The notes under the pieces were generated by a model. That model had not been told where the DNA came from, searched no databases, and worked only from the letters and a program-made list of their open reading frames with translations. Positions 35,582-46,008 of a DNA stretch of 64,000 bases are shown one piece after another (the first letter of the stretch is position 1; every line of letters begins with the position of its first letter). The stretch is taken from NCBI GenBank assembly GCA_026210745.1, contig CP110630.1:3286001-3350000 (forward strand), written 5' to 3'. The stretch is from Exobasidium rhododendri (taxonomy: Eukaryota; Basidiomycota; Exobasidiomycetes; Exobasidiales; Exobasidiaceae). The translations under genes were made by a program, and so were the position numbers.

Positions 35582-37298
35582 ATGGCAGAAGCGGGCAACA
35601 CAGAGAAGTCAACTGGCTCAGCTGCAGCCTCTGCCTCATCGAGCAGCATGAAGGAGGCTGTCAAGAAAGTTCCCACCCCACCTCGAGAAGTACCTCCGTT
35701 TTTGCAACCTCTAACATTTATGGGTGTACCAAAGTCGATCTTAACATGGCAACCAAGATTACCGTCTAGAAATTGGATGATTTTCCTGAGTGTAACAAGT
35801 ACGCTGACTACGCTGTACGTCTATGATCGCAACCAGAGTAAGAAGATCAGGCAGGAGTATAAAGACAAAGTTCGCTTCTTGGCCGAGGAAAGCTTGCATC
35901 CAAGGGACTATACAAGGAAAGTCATGGTGTATGCGGCGAAAAGTCCAGGAGACGACGACTATGACAAAAGTCTTCTCTACTTTAAGAAATATGTCAAGGT
36001 GAGCTTTCTTCTTTCTTCTTTCTGCGATGCCGTGTGAGATAGTCTTCAGTGGCCATGACTGATCGAACTTTGTTCCACTGCCTTGCCGGTACTGCCAGCC
36101 TATCCTCATTGCTGCTGCGATTGATTTTGAGACGCTCAACGGAACTCGACATGGCGGATTAGCTCGGGAGATACGTGAAAAGATCTACTCGAGACGAAGA
36201 CAATTTCTCAATCTCGAGCCTTGGGGTACGCCTCCTTCTACCTCTACCTCTTCGGAACCGGATCTTCTTTTGACGGGTGTCTTGCCCTTCAGTCTTCAAC
36301 CGGAGCAACAACTCGAACGTGAATTGAACGGTGGTGTAGTCATAATGGGGCGACCGGCGTTCAAGGAGTGGGCATGGGGTCTTAAATCAGGCTGGACTTC
36401 TACGCTACCGCCAGCTCGACAAGATCTAGACGAGGGCTTGGCGAGAGAGTTGAGTGAAGATAGTGCTTTTGACGAGGTGGATGACCCCACTGCCAAAGAT
36501 GAAATGGTCAAATTTGATGACAAGGAAGAAGCAGATGGGGCGGGTGCTCCACTACTAAGCAAGCTAGGGACATCACTACCACTATCTCATAATCCAGCTT
36601 TCCAGATGGGAAAAAACGGCGGTTCGTCAAGGTCGCAGCAACTCAAGGCGTCAGAAGAGGCAGGACCAAACGTCGATGCGCACTTACTTGAACCACCGAC
36701 GCAAATACCGGCTCAACCACCTTTGTACTTTGTCGACTACACCAACTTGATCGGATTTACAAATACTCCTAGAAAGATTGTTGGCTTCTTTAATGAAAGG
36801 AAAAAAGTTAGACAGGGAGGTCAAGCTGCTCTAGCTATTGCATTAGGCGACAAAGCGAGTGCGAGAGAGATAGAGATTTCCACGTCAGAAGACGGAAATC
36901 TACTAACGACGTCGCCACCGCAAGGAGGAGATCTGGATTGGGGTTTAGACTCGGAGTACTTCTACCCCGACAGGTTTGCTAAAACACTGTCTGATATTGA
37001 AAAGTCCAAAGCGAGCTTCTACAAGGAGCTGCCGAAGCGACTACAAGAGACTCGGTCGTATGTTCGCGGTGAAAGGGAACTGACCGTGACAGAAAGAAAC
37101 AATCCGCCGAAAAGTGAGGGTGAACTGCGACAGGAAAGATTCGCAAAGGAAAAGGATTGGAGTCACCAGACAGAAGCATTCAGAATTCTCCGAAAGGAGA
37201 GCGGTGTAGAATGGCACCCATCTTTCCGCGGTAGTGTTAGAGTGTTGCAAGAAAGGAGCCTGCATGACAGTGACAACCAACAACCAGCGTTGACGTGA
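35582..37298 (+). CDS. TIM54: Mitochondrial inner-membrane translocase subunit Tim54
   Basis: Component of the TIM22 complex, which inserts carrier proteins into the inner membrane. Exons 35582-35998 and 36099-37298 give 538 aa. The N-terminal ~50 residues are Ala/Ser/Pro-rich. FLQPLTFMGVPKSILTWQPRLPSRNWMIFL leads into the single membrane segment at about 64-81, followed by YDRNQSKKIRQEYKDKV, typical of Tim54. The intermembrane-space part has LHPRDYTRKVMVYAAKSPGDDDYDKSL, PILIAAAIDFE, YFVDYTNLIGFTNTPRKI and LDSEYFYPDRFAKT. An acidic, disordered insert sits at about 240-330. The phase-0 junction rebuilds KKYVK-PILIAAAIDF. Head-to-head with DPH2 (250 bp). Confidence 0.92.
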
Positions 37299-37444
37299 AG
37301 AAACCCCTCTCATCTGTAATGTACAATCAAACACCAATTTACATGCCGTGCAAGAAGTAGAATTATCCCGTGTCTCCCTGTTGTTGTGTCGTCAGGGATG
37401 CAGCGGTAGGCGAACAAAGAAGAGCACTTGTATCCACTGAATTC

Positions 37445-38628
37445 TCAGTCCGAATTACCGCCGTAGACTGCCAAGAGAGCGTCCCCTACTCCCGAAGGTC
37501 TCAGTGATCCTACATCGGAAAAAATGAAAGTGACGAGATCCGGCAGTGTATAGTCAACCTGTAGAGTGGACAATTTTTTGACTGCTGTCAGGACGCTACC
37601 TAAGACGTTAAAAAGTATACACTTACTGAAGGATTATTGTCTTCCATCTCCCTGGTCATGATCCCTCGCTCGTCTCTCTCCTCCTGTGTATTATCGGCGT
37701 TCTTTGCAGTGTCCTCGTGTGGATCTGCAAATTTGAGTGTCGGCCTTGAGGTAGGTAGGTCGAACTGTGATAGAGGAAAGATCCTCAAGAATTTGTAGCT
37801 GCAGAGAGCAAAGTAGTCCACTGTTCAGCATCATCAAATACTAATCACCCCACGAAACATCATCGTCGCTCACCTCTCTGCTGCAGCAAAGAATGGTTTG
37901 CCGTAGCTTTTTGCTACGAGCGCCAATCCCAAAGTTCCCACTGCATTAAGAATTCCGCCGCTCTCGCAAACACCCTCTGCGCCTACTAGAACAAAATCGA
38001 TCTTCTCCCCAACATATGCTGCTGCTGAATCGCAGATCACCGTTGTCGGAATACCCGCAGCAGTCAATTCTCGATATGTCTTGAGGCCCAATCCACCCGG
38101 TCTCGATTCCGTCACAAAGACTTTGATGCTGTTGCCGAGCTTGGCCGCTCCTAGTAAAATCTGCATGACTACTCTAGAATAAGAATGCGTCAGGATGACT
38201 GCTTCGTCGCGAATAAAAGGCATGGCTAAGTCAACGATCTTTTCTCTACAACTTGGTACCGTTTTCACAGCAAATTCCCTTGCCAGATCTACTAATTTCC
38301 TCTTTTGAATCTCGAAGTCTCCTGACGCATCCCATTGCATTGTGATGACCAGTCGAGCAAACAGATCTAGACCAGCAGTAGCAGGTACTGGATTATTCAG
38401 TGAGTTCTTCAAGATAGAGGAGTGTGTGTCGAGCAGGGTGATAAGCTCAGAAGTGGTATTGCTTGGAACTTGAGTGATGAGATCGCAAAGGGCAAAGATG
38501 GATGCTATAGGCATCGGAATCGACGACGAAGATAGCAAGTGCGAAGTGTATGAAGCAATGATGTCGAACGACGTGCTTCCGGAGCCTTCATTTGCCGCCG
38601 CCGAGGACGCTAAGGTCGAGATCGCCAT
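37445..38628 (-). CDS. GCN3: eIF2B alpha subunit Gcn3
   Basis: Regulatory subunit of the eIF2 guanine-nucleotide exchange factor; senses eIF2 phosphorylated by Gcn2. Exons 38628-37874, 37798-37627 and 37558-37445 give 346 aa (yeast 305). Characteristic blocks: VILTHSYSRVVMQILLGAAK, KVFVTESRPGGLGLKTYREL, IPTTVICDSAAAYVGEKIDFVLVGAEGV, GGILNAVGTLGLALVAKSYGKPFFAAAESYKFLRIFPL, and the C-terminal DYTLPDLVTFIFSDVGSLRPSGVGDALLAVYGG. Two introns interrupt the C-terminal third and rejoin in frame. A charged insert (EDTAKNADNTQEERDERG) lengthens it relative to yeast. Divergent from the MDM1 gene (244 bp). Confidence 0.95.
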
Positions 38629-38872
38629 TTCTGGAGGAGTAGCTTTGTATGTTGGCCCTAGAAGAAACAAGCCTGGCACAGAAGAGATGATTCAGATGTA
38701 ACATCCCAATTTTAGATGCTTGTCTCCCTCTCCGACGCGCCCTCCCGGTGTGTTACTTTTATTCCGAGAGATCGACGTCGACTAGTGCTCAATTGTTTCT
38801 TTCAAGGTTTACTTCCATGGCTGCCGAAGTATACTTTTGAGACAATTCCTTCATGGACTTATACTTCGACGG

Positions 38873-41800
38873 ATGGAGCACCCAGAAGATCAAGGGGCTC
38901 CTCGGTCAGAGATCTCCGAATCATGGTCGTTTATCATTGGCGCGGGGGTGATGACCATGGTCGCACTACACATTGCCACGACTGGATCTGCACCTTGGCC
39001 TGTCACCCTTTCCTTGTCCCGTAGTTCTACGGCCATCCTCATAGTCTTCCTAGTGATAATCGCGGGTCCACTTTGGATTGTTAGCATCTTCGTACTACCA
39101 CTGTGGATAGCTTGGCTCACCGATGCGAGGCCAACGCCGCATCTGCATTACCGTCAAACTTTGCGACCAGCAAATTTGACCGCATCCCGCCACATGATGC
39201 AAGCAATTCAGCTCGACATCAAAGACGTCAGGTCGGCTATCCATCCTTCGTCAGATGCTGTTGGTACTGCGGTAGATGAGCTCATTGCTCTGATTATGAG
39301 AGATTTTGTCGAATCGTGGCACGCTTCTCTTTTATCTGGGTCCCCCCCTCAAGCACCAGCAACTCATGATCAAACACACTCGACGTATTTCCCCGCCATC
39401 GTGGAGTGCACCATTCGAGATGCATTGGCTAGTGTCATTCAACTGGGGTCTGCTATCGACATGCCCGAGATGGGGGTTTGCAGGTTGCTTCCTCTCGTGA
39501 CGACCCACTTGAAGCTCTTTGAAGCGGCAGAGGTGGAATGGAGAGGGAGTGGCAGCGCGGCAGTGATTGCGGGCGGAGAAGAGGATGACATTTTCATGGC
39601 GGCAGTATACAACGGTGGACATCTACATCCAGCAGTAGGAAATGTTGCAAGTCCAGATACAAAGATTACCGAATTAGAACACCTTCGCAAAATTGCGTCC
39701 AGATTCGTAGAGCATGTCGTGCCAGAACGAGAAGCAAGGAGCAAAGGTGTGAGGATTGTCGTAAGGGAATTGATAGCCTCTACTATTCTCAAGCAAGTGA
39801 TTGATGCTTTGAGTGACCCGGACACCCTGAATGCACTCTTGGAAGAGAAGGCTACAGAGGCATTACAGGAGCAGAAGCTTGTCAATCGACTGCGAGAAGC
39901 GCTAGACAAACAAGGGCTTGACGGCGATGAAACAAGGTCAGTCCCTGACATTAGAGGTACTGCATCTCCCTCGGAGACGACCCCGCGGAGAAGAAAGGAG
40001 GACAGCAAGTTCAGTGCAGCATCTTACGACACTTTTATGGACGATATTAGCAATACCAAATCGATTCTGGATGCGAGAAGAACGAAGAACAGTCTGCTCC
40101 AACAGATCCGAAAAACCAAGAATTCCATTGCCGCAGGAGAAGGGAGCGATAAGTCAAGTAAACAGATGCGCATCTATCTTGACCGCCTCCACGCAGCTTT
40201 AGAGGCTATAGATCGACGCATGAGCCAAATGGGCACTCTGCCTGTGCTGGAGCACAAAGACACGCTGCTTTCTGACTCTCTGACTGATCTGACAGACACA
40301 ATATCACTGCGGGACGTTTTGATGAGTCCTACCGCCGTCTCACACCTTCTCGAGTTCACAGAACGGAGGAAGCGTTCTGTCTTTGTCCAGTTTTGGCTAT
40401 CGGTCAACACGTTCAAGAATCCGCTGGAAAACGCCGAGAGTGACAGTGAAGATGAAAGCCTCAAAGACGTGCGACCCACCTTGCAACATCACTCCGCTTC
40501 CTCTCTTCAGCTAGCTGGGGAGGAGGAAATGAAGACCTTGAAGGAGGACTTGCTCTTCTATGTCAACGGCTATTATCGATCTGACCGAGTTCTATCAGTC
40601 GTGAACCAGAAATACGTCGACACAGCAAAGCGATTCGTTTGGTCATGCACCGAGGCCCCTTCCCGCACAACACAGCGCGAAGTCAAGATGGCGAGGAGGT
40701 CTGTGCTACACGCACAGAGACAGATATATGATGAGATGGAGGAAGAAGACTGGCCAGCCTTCCAGGGCAGTCAAGCTTGGCATCGCACCTTGGAAGATCT
40801 TCAGAGGGAGAGCGTGTATAAGGTGGCGGTGAAGAATACCGTCGTGCCATCGTCCTCTTTCCTGGAATCGGACTTTTTCGAGAAGGATAGACTCGTGCGA
40901 CCCGTGGCGAATCGTGCAGCATCTCATGCTCATTTGTTTGGAGCAAATCTCTCGCCCTTGGGACGAGCGAATATCTCTGCAACAGGGCTCTTTGGCGAGG
41001 AAGCAGGCTGGGCTGATCCTGGAGGTTTAAAGTCGCCAGGTGTACGGTCAAAGACCTCGTTGGATCAATTGATGGGTGGTATGGGAGGGACGTTCGATGG
41101 CTTGAAAGGTCGGATGCCTCTGTTTCGCGAAGCACTCTTCGAAGACGAGGACGCACAAATGGACGACGAAGAAGGAAGGCAGGAAGAGAGTGGAGGAATG
41201 GCACAAAAGGAGACGGCGACAAAAGGGTCCGTCGTGCGTGTAGAAAAAGTCGATGCGATTGAGAACATCTTGGCGTCCATAATCCAGGAGGATCTACCGC
41301 TCGATCGAGGTGGAGAAAGACGTCCTTCCTTTCGGAGGCAGACAACGTCGAATAAAGTCATCTTCTCAAGTAAACTCCCTGTCAAGGATGGAGAAGCAGA
41401 AGACGATGCAGCAATTACAGCAGCTCCCAAGGCGTCGCCGCTCTTCAAATCAGAAGCGAATGACACGCAAGAGCTGAAGAAGAACCGCTCACCAAGCACG
41501 CAAATCGATCTCGCTCAAATTGAGAGGAGTATTGAACGACTTGATAAGCAGGATGAGCTCTTGTCGTCTTTGATCCGAAAAGCTGAATTGACGGGATCGA
41601 GTGGGAAGGAGATGAGATTGCTAGAGAAGAGCAAGACGACGATTGCGAGGGAACTACGAGAGCTCCGATTCGAAGGGTCAGCGATCAGTGCTATGAAGAG
41701 CAAGGAGGACAGTAGAGTAGATTCCATTCTGGGAAGATTGCGCGTCCAGATACCCCATGCCAATTTGAATCAAAATAGTGACGGAAAGGAGTACGCTACC

Positions 41801-42951
41801 TACTTGATCCAAGTGAGCAATGTAGCCTCGAACGTTGCTGCGCCAGATGAGGAGCGAGGGGGCTTGAGTGCAGGGAGTGGTTGGGTGGTATCCCGGCGCT
41901 ACAATGAGTTCTACGCTCTTCATAATCGTCTCAGAGACAGGTTTCACCAAGTGAGATCGCTGGATCATGTATTCCCCGGAAAGAGATTGGCTGGCTTGGT
42001 CAATGCCGCCTTCATCGAGAGTAGGCGAACGAGTCTGCAAAGGTATCTGCAAGAGATTGTCAAATGGGAAGCGGTTTGCAGGAGCCAAGAGATGAAGAAC
42101 TTCCTCTCGCAATCTATTCACATGTTCTCTGTCGAAGCTGTAGATGATGTCGGCGTCGACGATCAAGATTTTTCACTGAATGTTGTGGCCAACTCTACGT
42201 TGGTGTCCAAGCTGTATCGGGGTGTCACTGGAGTAGCCGAAGGACTGGATGAGATACTGTTCGGTCCCAGCATGTTTGAGATCATTGTCAATCGGCTGTC
42301 GAATGGAGTGGTGGATCTAGTTGGTTTCCACGAGATGGAGAAGATCTTAGCAGGTGCAACGACGAGCAGTGCGGCTGAAATCCGTGAAGCTACCCAAGTC
42401 ACCAACACACTCTTTATAGGATCGATTTGTGACGCTGTGATTGAATTGTTCCAACTGAAATTAGATGGAAACTGGTTCCGAAGACAGGCAATCATTGTGG
42501 TCGCACAGCAGGCTTTAGGTGGTACGATTGAACGCAAGGTGAGACAAGCGATAGGAGCCACGTTGGAGCCCAATGCACTTCTTGGCCACATTGCTATGGT
42601 CAAGTCGGTGTTGTGGCCGAACGGTAGATTACTAAAGCAGCCGCAAGCCAAACGAAGCGTGGAAGAGAAAAAGATGCGGAGAGAGAACGCCCTGAAGAAG
42701 CTGTCGACGCTGATACCTAGTGAGTTCCAGAAGCTCTTTGTGCTATGTGTTTGAGGTCGCTCTCAATGACACTCTTTTCAGGCGTCGCTTCGAATCTGAT
42801 CGGTCGAGATAACGCTAGACGTGCTGCTAGACGATCTTGGGCTGTTCTGCAGAACAAGAGACTGAACAAGCACATCATATATACCATCTTGGACCAAGTG
42901 TTGGATGACATGTTTACCCATGGTGAAGCTTCTCAGAATTCCATAGACTAG
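38873..42951 (+). CDS. MDM1: Mdm1/SNX13-type sorting nexin (PXA-RGS-PX-Nexin_C)
   Basis: ER-anchored tether to the vacuole/lysosome, known in yeast for nucleus-vacuole junctions and lipid metabolism. Exons 38873-42719 and 42782-42951, 1338 aa (yeast Mdm1 is 1127). Two hydrophobic segments at about 17-75 form the ER anchor. The PXA domain follows (about 95-280; VDELIALIMRDFVESWHASL). An RGS domain starts near 477 (SLRDVLMSPTAVSHLLEFTERR ... FVQFWLSVNTFKNPL). The PX domain lies at about 955-1085 (WVVSRRYNEFYALHNRL, PGKRLAGLVNAAFIESRRTSLQRYLQEIV). Nexin_C runs from 1100 to the end and is completed by exon 2 (NARRAARRSWAVLQNKRLNKHIIY). A charged insert separates RGS and PX. The start at 38873 precedes the first membrane segment; there is no ATG in frame further upstream. 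Confidence 0.94.
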
Positions 42952-43047
42952 GGCTCCTGCAAATGAATATGTGTAGTAGTCTTAGAAGAAAGGCAGCCAA
43001 TAGTATACCCCATTATTATACGAGATTCCCGAGAGTCGTCCGTGTTT

Positions 43048-44010
43048 TCAAAGTCCCTCTTCTACCTCCTCTTCCCCGGCTTCGTCTCCGTTCCCTCCTT
43101 CGTCCTCATCATCTTCATCTTCCAATCCGTCTCCCTCTACATTATCACCTGAAGAATTGACTTGACTCCCTTCATCGTCTTCTAAGATTGACCCTCCCAC
43201 AGCAGAACTCCTTACATCGCCTTGGCTCCCTTGGCTCTTCATCTTGTCGAGTTTTTTCAGCGAGGTCCAAATGTTCAGCTTGAATTTTTCCTCATCCGTC
43301 ATCTTCTTTCTGCCAGTCTTCTTCATTGGCGCTGCGTCCACTTCAGGCTGTTCTGAAGCTTCTACTGCTTTTGCATTGTCGTCGGCAACTTCTTCATCGT
43401 CATCTAGCAAGTTGAGCTGATCCTTCTTGATCCACCCTCTGCCGCGCTTCCAAATCCATCCACCTTTGTGGCTTACAAGAACTACTTTGGACGGATTCGC
43501 TGGGTCTCTTAAAGCTTGTTCTCTGGCAGCAATGTTGGCAGCAGGTCGAAATTGGATCCTTTTTCGAGTCGTACTTGGTGCTCTGCCAGTCTTTATGTCG
43601 GTCTCCGTAGCAGGTAAAGGTTGAAAATCATGCTGCAGAGAGTTCGACCTTGATGGATCTTTTTCGTTTCGTAGAACAATTTCCGTTCCTAGCAATTGAT
43701 CCCAATGTCCCTTGAAGAGTACATTGCCAAGTCGAAAAAAGGGCGTTGCGCTCTCCAGTCCAGTAATGGAGTACTGATGAGACATTTGAAAGAGTCTCTT
43801 GGATTCAGGTCCAAGATCCAACGTCACCAATTCTTCCGTCTCTTCGTACTCCCATTCTGATCCTGATCCCGATCCTGATCCTGACCCTTCTGCCTCACAA
43901 CCCTCCTCTACTTCCATTGTGTCATTACCCTTGCTGCGTGAAGATGGCCCGGCTGGGTCAAAGTGATCGACTCGAGTCCACGATGGATCCAGCAAGCGTT
44001 CCACAGGCAT
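43048..44010 (-). CDS. TFIIIC subunit tau55/GTF3C6-like
   Basis: Probable RNA polymerase III factor TFIIIC subunit. Single exon, 320 aa. The conserved segment at about residues 50-115 (WEYEETEELVTLDLGPES, then SHQYSITGLESATPFFRLGNVLFKGHWDQLLGTEIVL) matches the TFIIIC tau55-related domain, as in human GTF3C6 (QLVLVELSG ... YVFAGEYEDTLGTCVIF). It is preceded by a Ser-Gly dipeptide repeat and an acidic stretch. The middle is basic (TRKRIQFRPA, GWIWKRGRGWIKK). The C-terminus is a long Glu/Asp/Gly tail (from about 260). Only the short domain supports the call. Convergent with MDM1 (96 bp between stops). Confidence 0.75.
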   Translation of the reverse strand: MPVERLLDPSWTRVDHFDPAGPSSRSKGNDTMEVEEGCEAEGSGSGSGSGSEWEYEETEELVTLDLGPESKRLFQMSHQYSITGLESATPFFRLGNVLFKGHWDQLLGTEIVLRNEKDPSRSNSLQHDFQPLPATETDIKTGRAPSTTRKRIQFRPAANIAAREQALRDPANPSKVVLVSHKGGWIWKRGRGWIKKDQLNLLDDDEEVADDNAKAVEASEQPEVDAAPMKKTGRKKMTDEEKFKLNIWTSLKKLDKMKSQGSQGDVRSSAVGGSILEDDEGSQVNSSGDNVEGDGLEDEDDEDEGGNGDEAGEEEVEEGL

Positions 44011-44405
44011 GCTTTTGTTCTTCTGTATGCGAGTAGCAAGGAGAGGCGTGGATACTCGGCAGTCTCCTGGAAGGCATCGCGTCGGGCATGTCGAGATTCT
44101 TGCAGTGGCCCTGTGCTTTAGAAAAGATGCAGAAAGCTTAATTTCACTGTGCGCGCAAGGTGATCATCATCACACGCGAGCTCACGAAATACGGACTATC
44201 CCCACACGCAACGGGGTCAACGAGAAGACTTCAGGGGGGAGGAAAAGCATGTATTTCAATGGCCAAGAGACGAAAGTAGGTGACAATGATTTCAGAGAGG
44301 AGGAGGGAGTCATCATCATGTGTTGCTGTGGACTGGAAGCAAGAGTGGAGTCATAGCAGGACGTAGTACACGACAATTGACCATTTGTATCAATCCAAGG
44401 ATCCT
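44011..44405. other. Intergenic region upstream of the tau55-like gene
   Basis: 395 bp holding the GTF3C6-like promoter and the 3' end of the FAD monooxygenase gene. It includes one copy of TGCGCGCA (44150-44157), about 140 bp upstream of the tau55-like start. Forward open frame 44009-44356 has no recognisable product. Confidence 0.5.
44150..44157. promoter_or_regulatory. TGCGCGCA palindrome, copy 1
   Basis: Perfect 8-bp palindrome between the FAD monooxygenase 3' end and the tau55-like start. Same octamer as at 45831, 45893 and 48045. Function unknown. Confidence 0.35.
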
Positions 44406-45713
44406 TCATGTCCTCCTCCAGAATGTACGGACACACCATCCGATCTGGATGCGCGTCCATAGGAAGCTGTATAGCAATGCGACAAACGGTCTCGTCCCTA
44501 GCATTTGGACAAAGATTGAAGAACTCTCAACAGTGTTGTCTTTGAGCATTCCTGTCAGTAGTGTAATTGGCGCTTCTGGTGTGAAAGCCGTCACTTTGTT
44601 CCACATTGTCTCTGCTTGAAGCTTTGCTGCCCTGGGGAACATCTGATTCTCGTAGGACTCTACTGCTTTATCAAACGTGATGGTCTCGTGTTCACTACAG
44701 CACTTTTCGATCCACTCTGCCAACTCGAGGCAATCTTTCATGGCCTTATTGACGCCTTCTCCGCTGAAAGGCGTCATGAGACTAGCAGCATCTCCTATGA
44801 GCGTGTAGCCTTGCTTGTGGTCCCATCGTGTTCCCACGGGCAACTCGTACAGGGTATAGCTGTGAAGTCCGTCCACATCACCTTGCTTGAAGAGCTCCGT
44901 CACTTCAGGAGCCCAATCGACGTACATTTGCAGAATCGCCTCTAGTGTGCCTTTCTTCCCATGCTCTTCCAGAATTTTCTTTGCTTCGCCTTCTTGGAAA
45001 ACATTCCAGCTTCGAACTTTAATACTGTCGTTTCCCATCCTTTGAGCGCCTAAGAACTTGCAGTCCGATAATCCTATGAAGCTACCTCTTCCCACCATCT
45101 GATTCACCTGAGGGCATGTTTCCGAGGGTTTGGCAATCTCCAATTCGAATCCACTTATTCCAGAATACACTGGTCTGACGTCGCTCAACCTTTCCCTGAC
45201 TTTGCTCCAAGCTCCATCTGCCCCAATTATCAGATCAAACGGACCTTTCAACTCTTCTTTTTGATCGAAACGCAGCATACCATTCTCCGTTACCTTCTTC
45301 AGACGATGATCCCATTCCACGATCTCAGGTGGGATGCTGTCCAGGAGAATCTCCTTTAACACTTGGCGATCTATCTCTGGACGATCAAAGGGACTGCCTT
45401 TTTCAGATACTTTTCCGGCTCCTTTGTGAATGATCGTGGTAGCGTTCTTGTCTACTAGATAGAGCTCCTCCCCTTCGTACCGTGCATGCTTGAGGAATGT
45501 TTGCCAGAGTCCGCACTTATGAATAGCTGCAAGTCCGGTGTCGGCATGCAGATCGAGAGTGCCACCTTGATCTGTACGGGAGGAAGGTGATGCATCGCGT
45601 TCAAAAATCGTCACCTTGACATTGCTCGTCTTTGAAGAAGAATGGAGAAGGCTAGCGAGAGTCAGACCACCTGGTCCAGCACCTATGATTGCTATGTTGT
45701 AATGTGGGGCCAT
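44406..45713 (-). CDS. FAD-dependent monooxygenase (TetX/aromatic hydroxylase type)
   Basis: Flavoprotein hydroxylase of the PHBH/TetX class, likely using NAD(P)H and O2 on an aromatic or xenobiotic substrate that the sequence does not reveal. Single exon, 435 aa. The N-terminal Rossmann motif IIGAGPGGLTLASLL has GxGxxG at 11-16. The second FAD motif is DLIIGADGAWSKVRERL (DG motif). The third is YTLIGDAASLMTPFSGEGVNKAMKDCLELA (GD motif). DQGGTLDLHADTGLAAI near residue 50 is typical of TetX-like enzymes. There is no signal peptide; the C-terminus has a hydrophobic stretch (FVALLYSFLW) that is short for a membrane anchor. The open frame extends upstream to 46001, but the ATG at 45713 sits directly before the Rossmann fold and 72 bp from a TATA box. 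Divergently paired with a Zn2Cys6 regulator. Confidence 0.9.
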   Translation of the reverse strand: MAPHYNIAIIGAGPGGLTLASLLHSSSKTSNVKVTIFERDASPSSRTDQGGTLDLHADTGLAAIHKCGLWQTFLKHARYEGEELYLVDKNATTIIHKGAGKVSEKGSPFDRPEIDRQVLKEILLDSIPPEIVEWDHRLKKVTENGMLRFDQKEELKGPFDLIIGADGAWSKVRERLSDVRPVYSGISGFELEIAKPSETCPQVNQMVGRGSFIGLSDCKFLGAQRMGNDSIKVRSWNVFQEGEAKKILEEHGKKGTLEAILQMYVDWAPEVTELFKQGDVDGLHSYTLYELPVGTRWDHKQGYTLIGDAASLMTPFSGEGVNKAMKDCLELAEWIEKCCSEHETITFDKAVESYENQMFPRAAKLQAETMWNKVTAFTPEAPITLLTGMLKDNTVESSSIFVQMLGTRPFVALLYSFLWTRIQIGWCVRTFWRRT

Positions 45714-45785
45714 TGAACGATGGAGTCGGAGTAGGATGTCTTGCTGACTTGCGGATGTCCCATTTTCGTCAAAGCGAACCTCACC

Positions 45786-45793
45786 TTTATATA
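45786..45793 (-). promoter_or_regulatory. TATA box of the FAD monooxygenase gene
   Basis: TATATAAA on the minus strand, about 72 bp upstream of the start codon at 45713. Clear TATA boxes are uncommon in this window, and the GFA gene has one at a similar distance. Confidence 0.6.
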
Positions 45794-45830
45794 CTTTTCC
45801 ACAAGCAAGGAAAGGGGTGGGAGCAAGCAC

Positions 45831-45838
45831 TGCGCGCA
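45831..45838. promoter_or_regulatory. TGCGCGCA palindrome, copy 2
   Basis: Perfect 8-bp palindrome in the divergent monooxygenase/Zn2Cys6 promoter, 37 bp beyond the monooxygenase TATA box. Candidate binding site shared with the copies at 45893 and 48045. Confidence 0.45.
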
Positions 45839-45892
45839 AAATAACATTCAAGCCAATTCCACTACTAGACACATAGGCTAAGTTGACGAAGT

Positions 45893-45900
45893 TGCGCGCA
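45893..45900. promoter_or_regulatory. TGCGCGCA palindrome, copy 3
   Basis: Second copy in the divergent promoter, 62 bp from copy 2 (start to start), and about 110 bp upstream of the Zn2Cys6 start codon. Confidence 0.45.
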
Positions 45901-45960
45901 CACGTCAAAATATCGAGCAGACGGGGCGGACTATTTACCTGGCTTACACTGCGACACCCA

Positions 45961-45973
45961 CGGACTAAACCCG
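45961..45973. promoter_or_regulatory. CGG-N7-CCG inverted repeat
   Basis: CGG, seven bases, CCG: the inverted-triplet layout used by many dimeric Zn2Cys6 proteins. It is 36 bp upstream of the Zn2Cys6 start codon, so it could serve autoregulation. Such triplet pairs also arise by chance, hence modest confidence. Confidence 0.4.
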
Positions 45974-46008
45974 CTACCACCACGGCTTCTCCTTCGTCCA
46001 AGCAGAGT

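Noticed and set aside
35332..35676. Upstream extension of the DPH2 open frame
   Set aside because: It lacks similarity to Dph2, is rich in Lys/Arg/Ser and overlaps the TIM54 coding start on the other strand; the ATG at 35331 fits the family.
45714..46001. Upstream extension of the FAD monooxygenase open frame
   Set aside because: The Rossmann fold begins directly after the ATG at 45713, the TATA box lies inside the extension, and the extension spans the divergent promoter.
45883..46008. Upstream extension of the Zn2Cys6 frame
   Set aside because: No ATG in frame before 46009; the extension contains the CGG-N7-CCG and TGCGCGCA sites.
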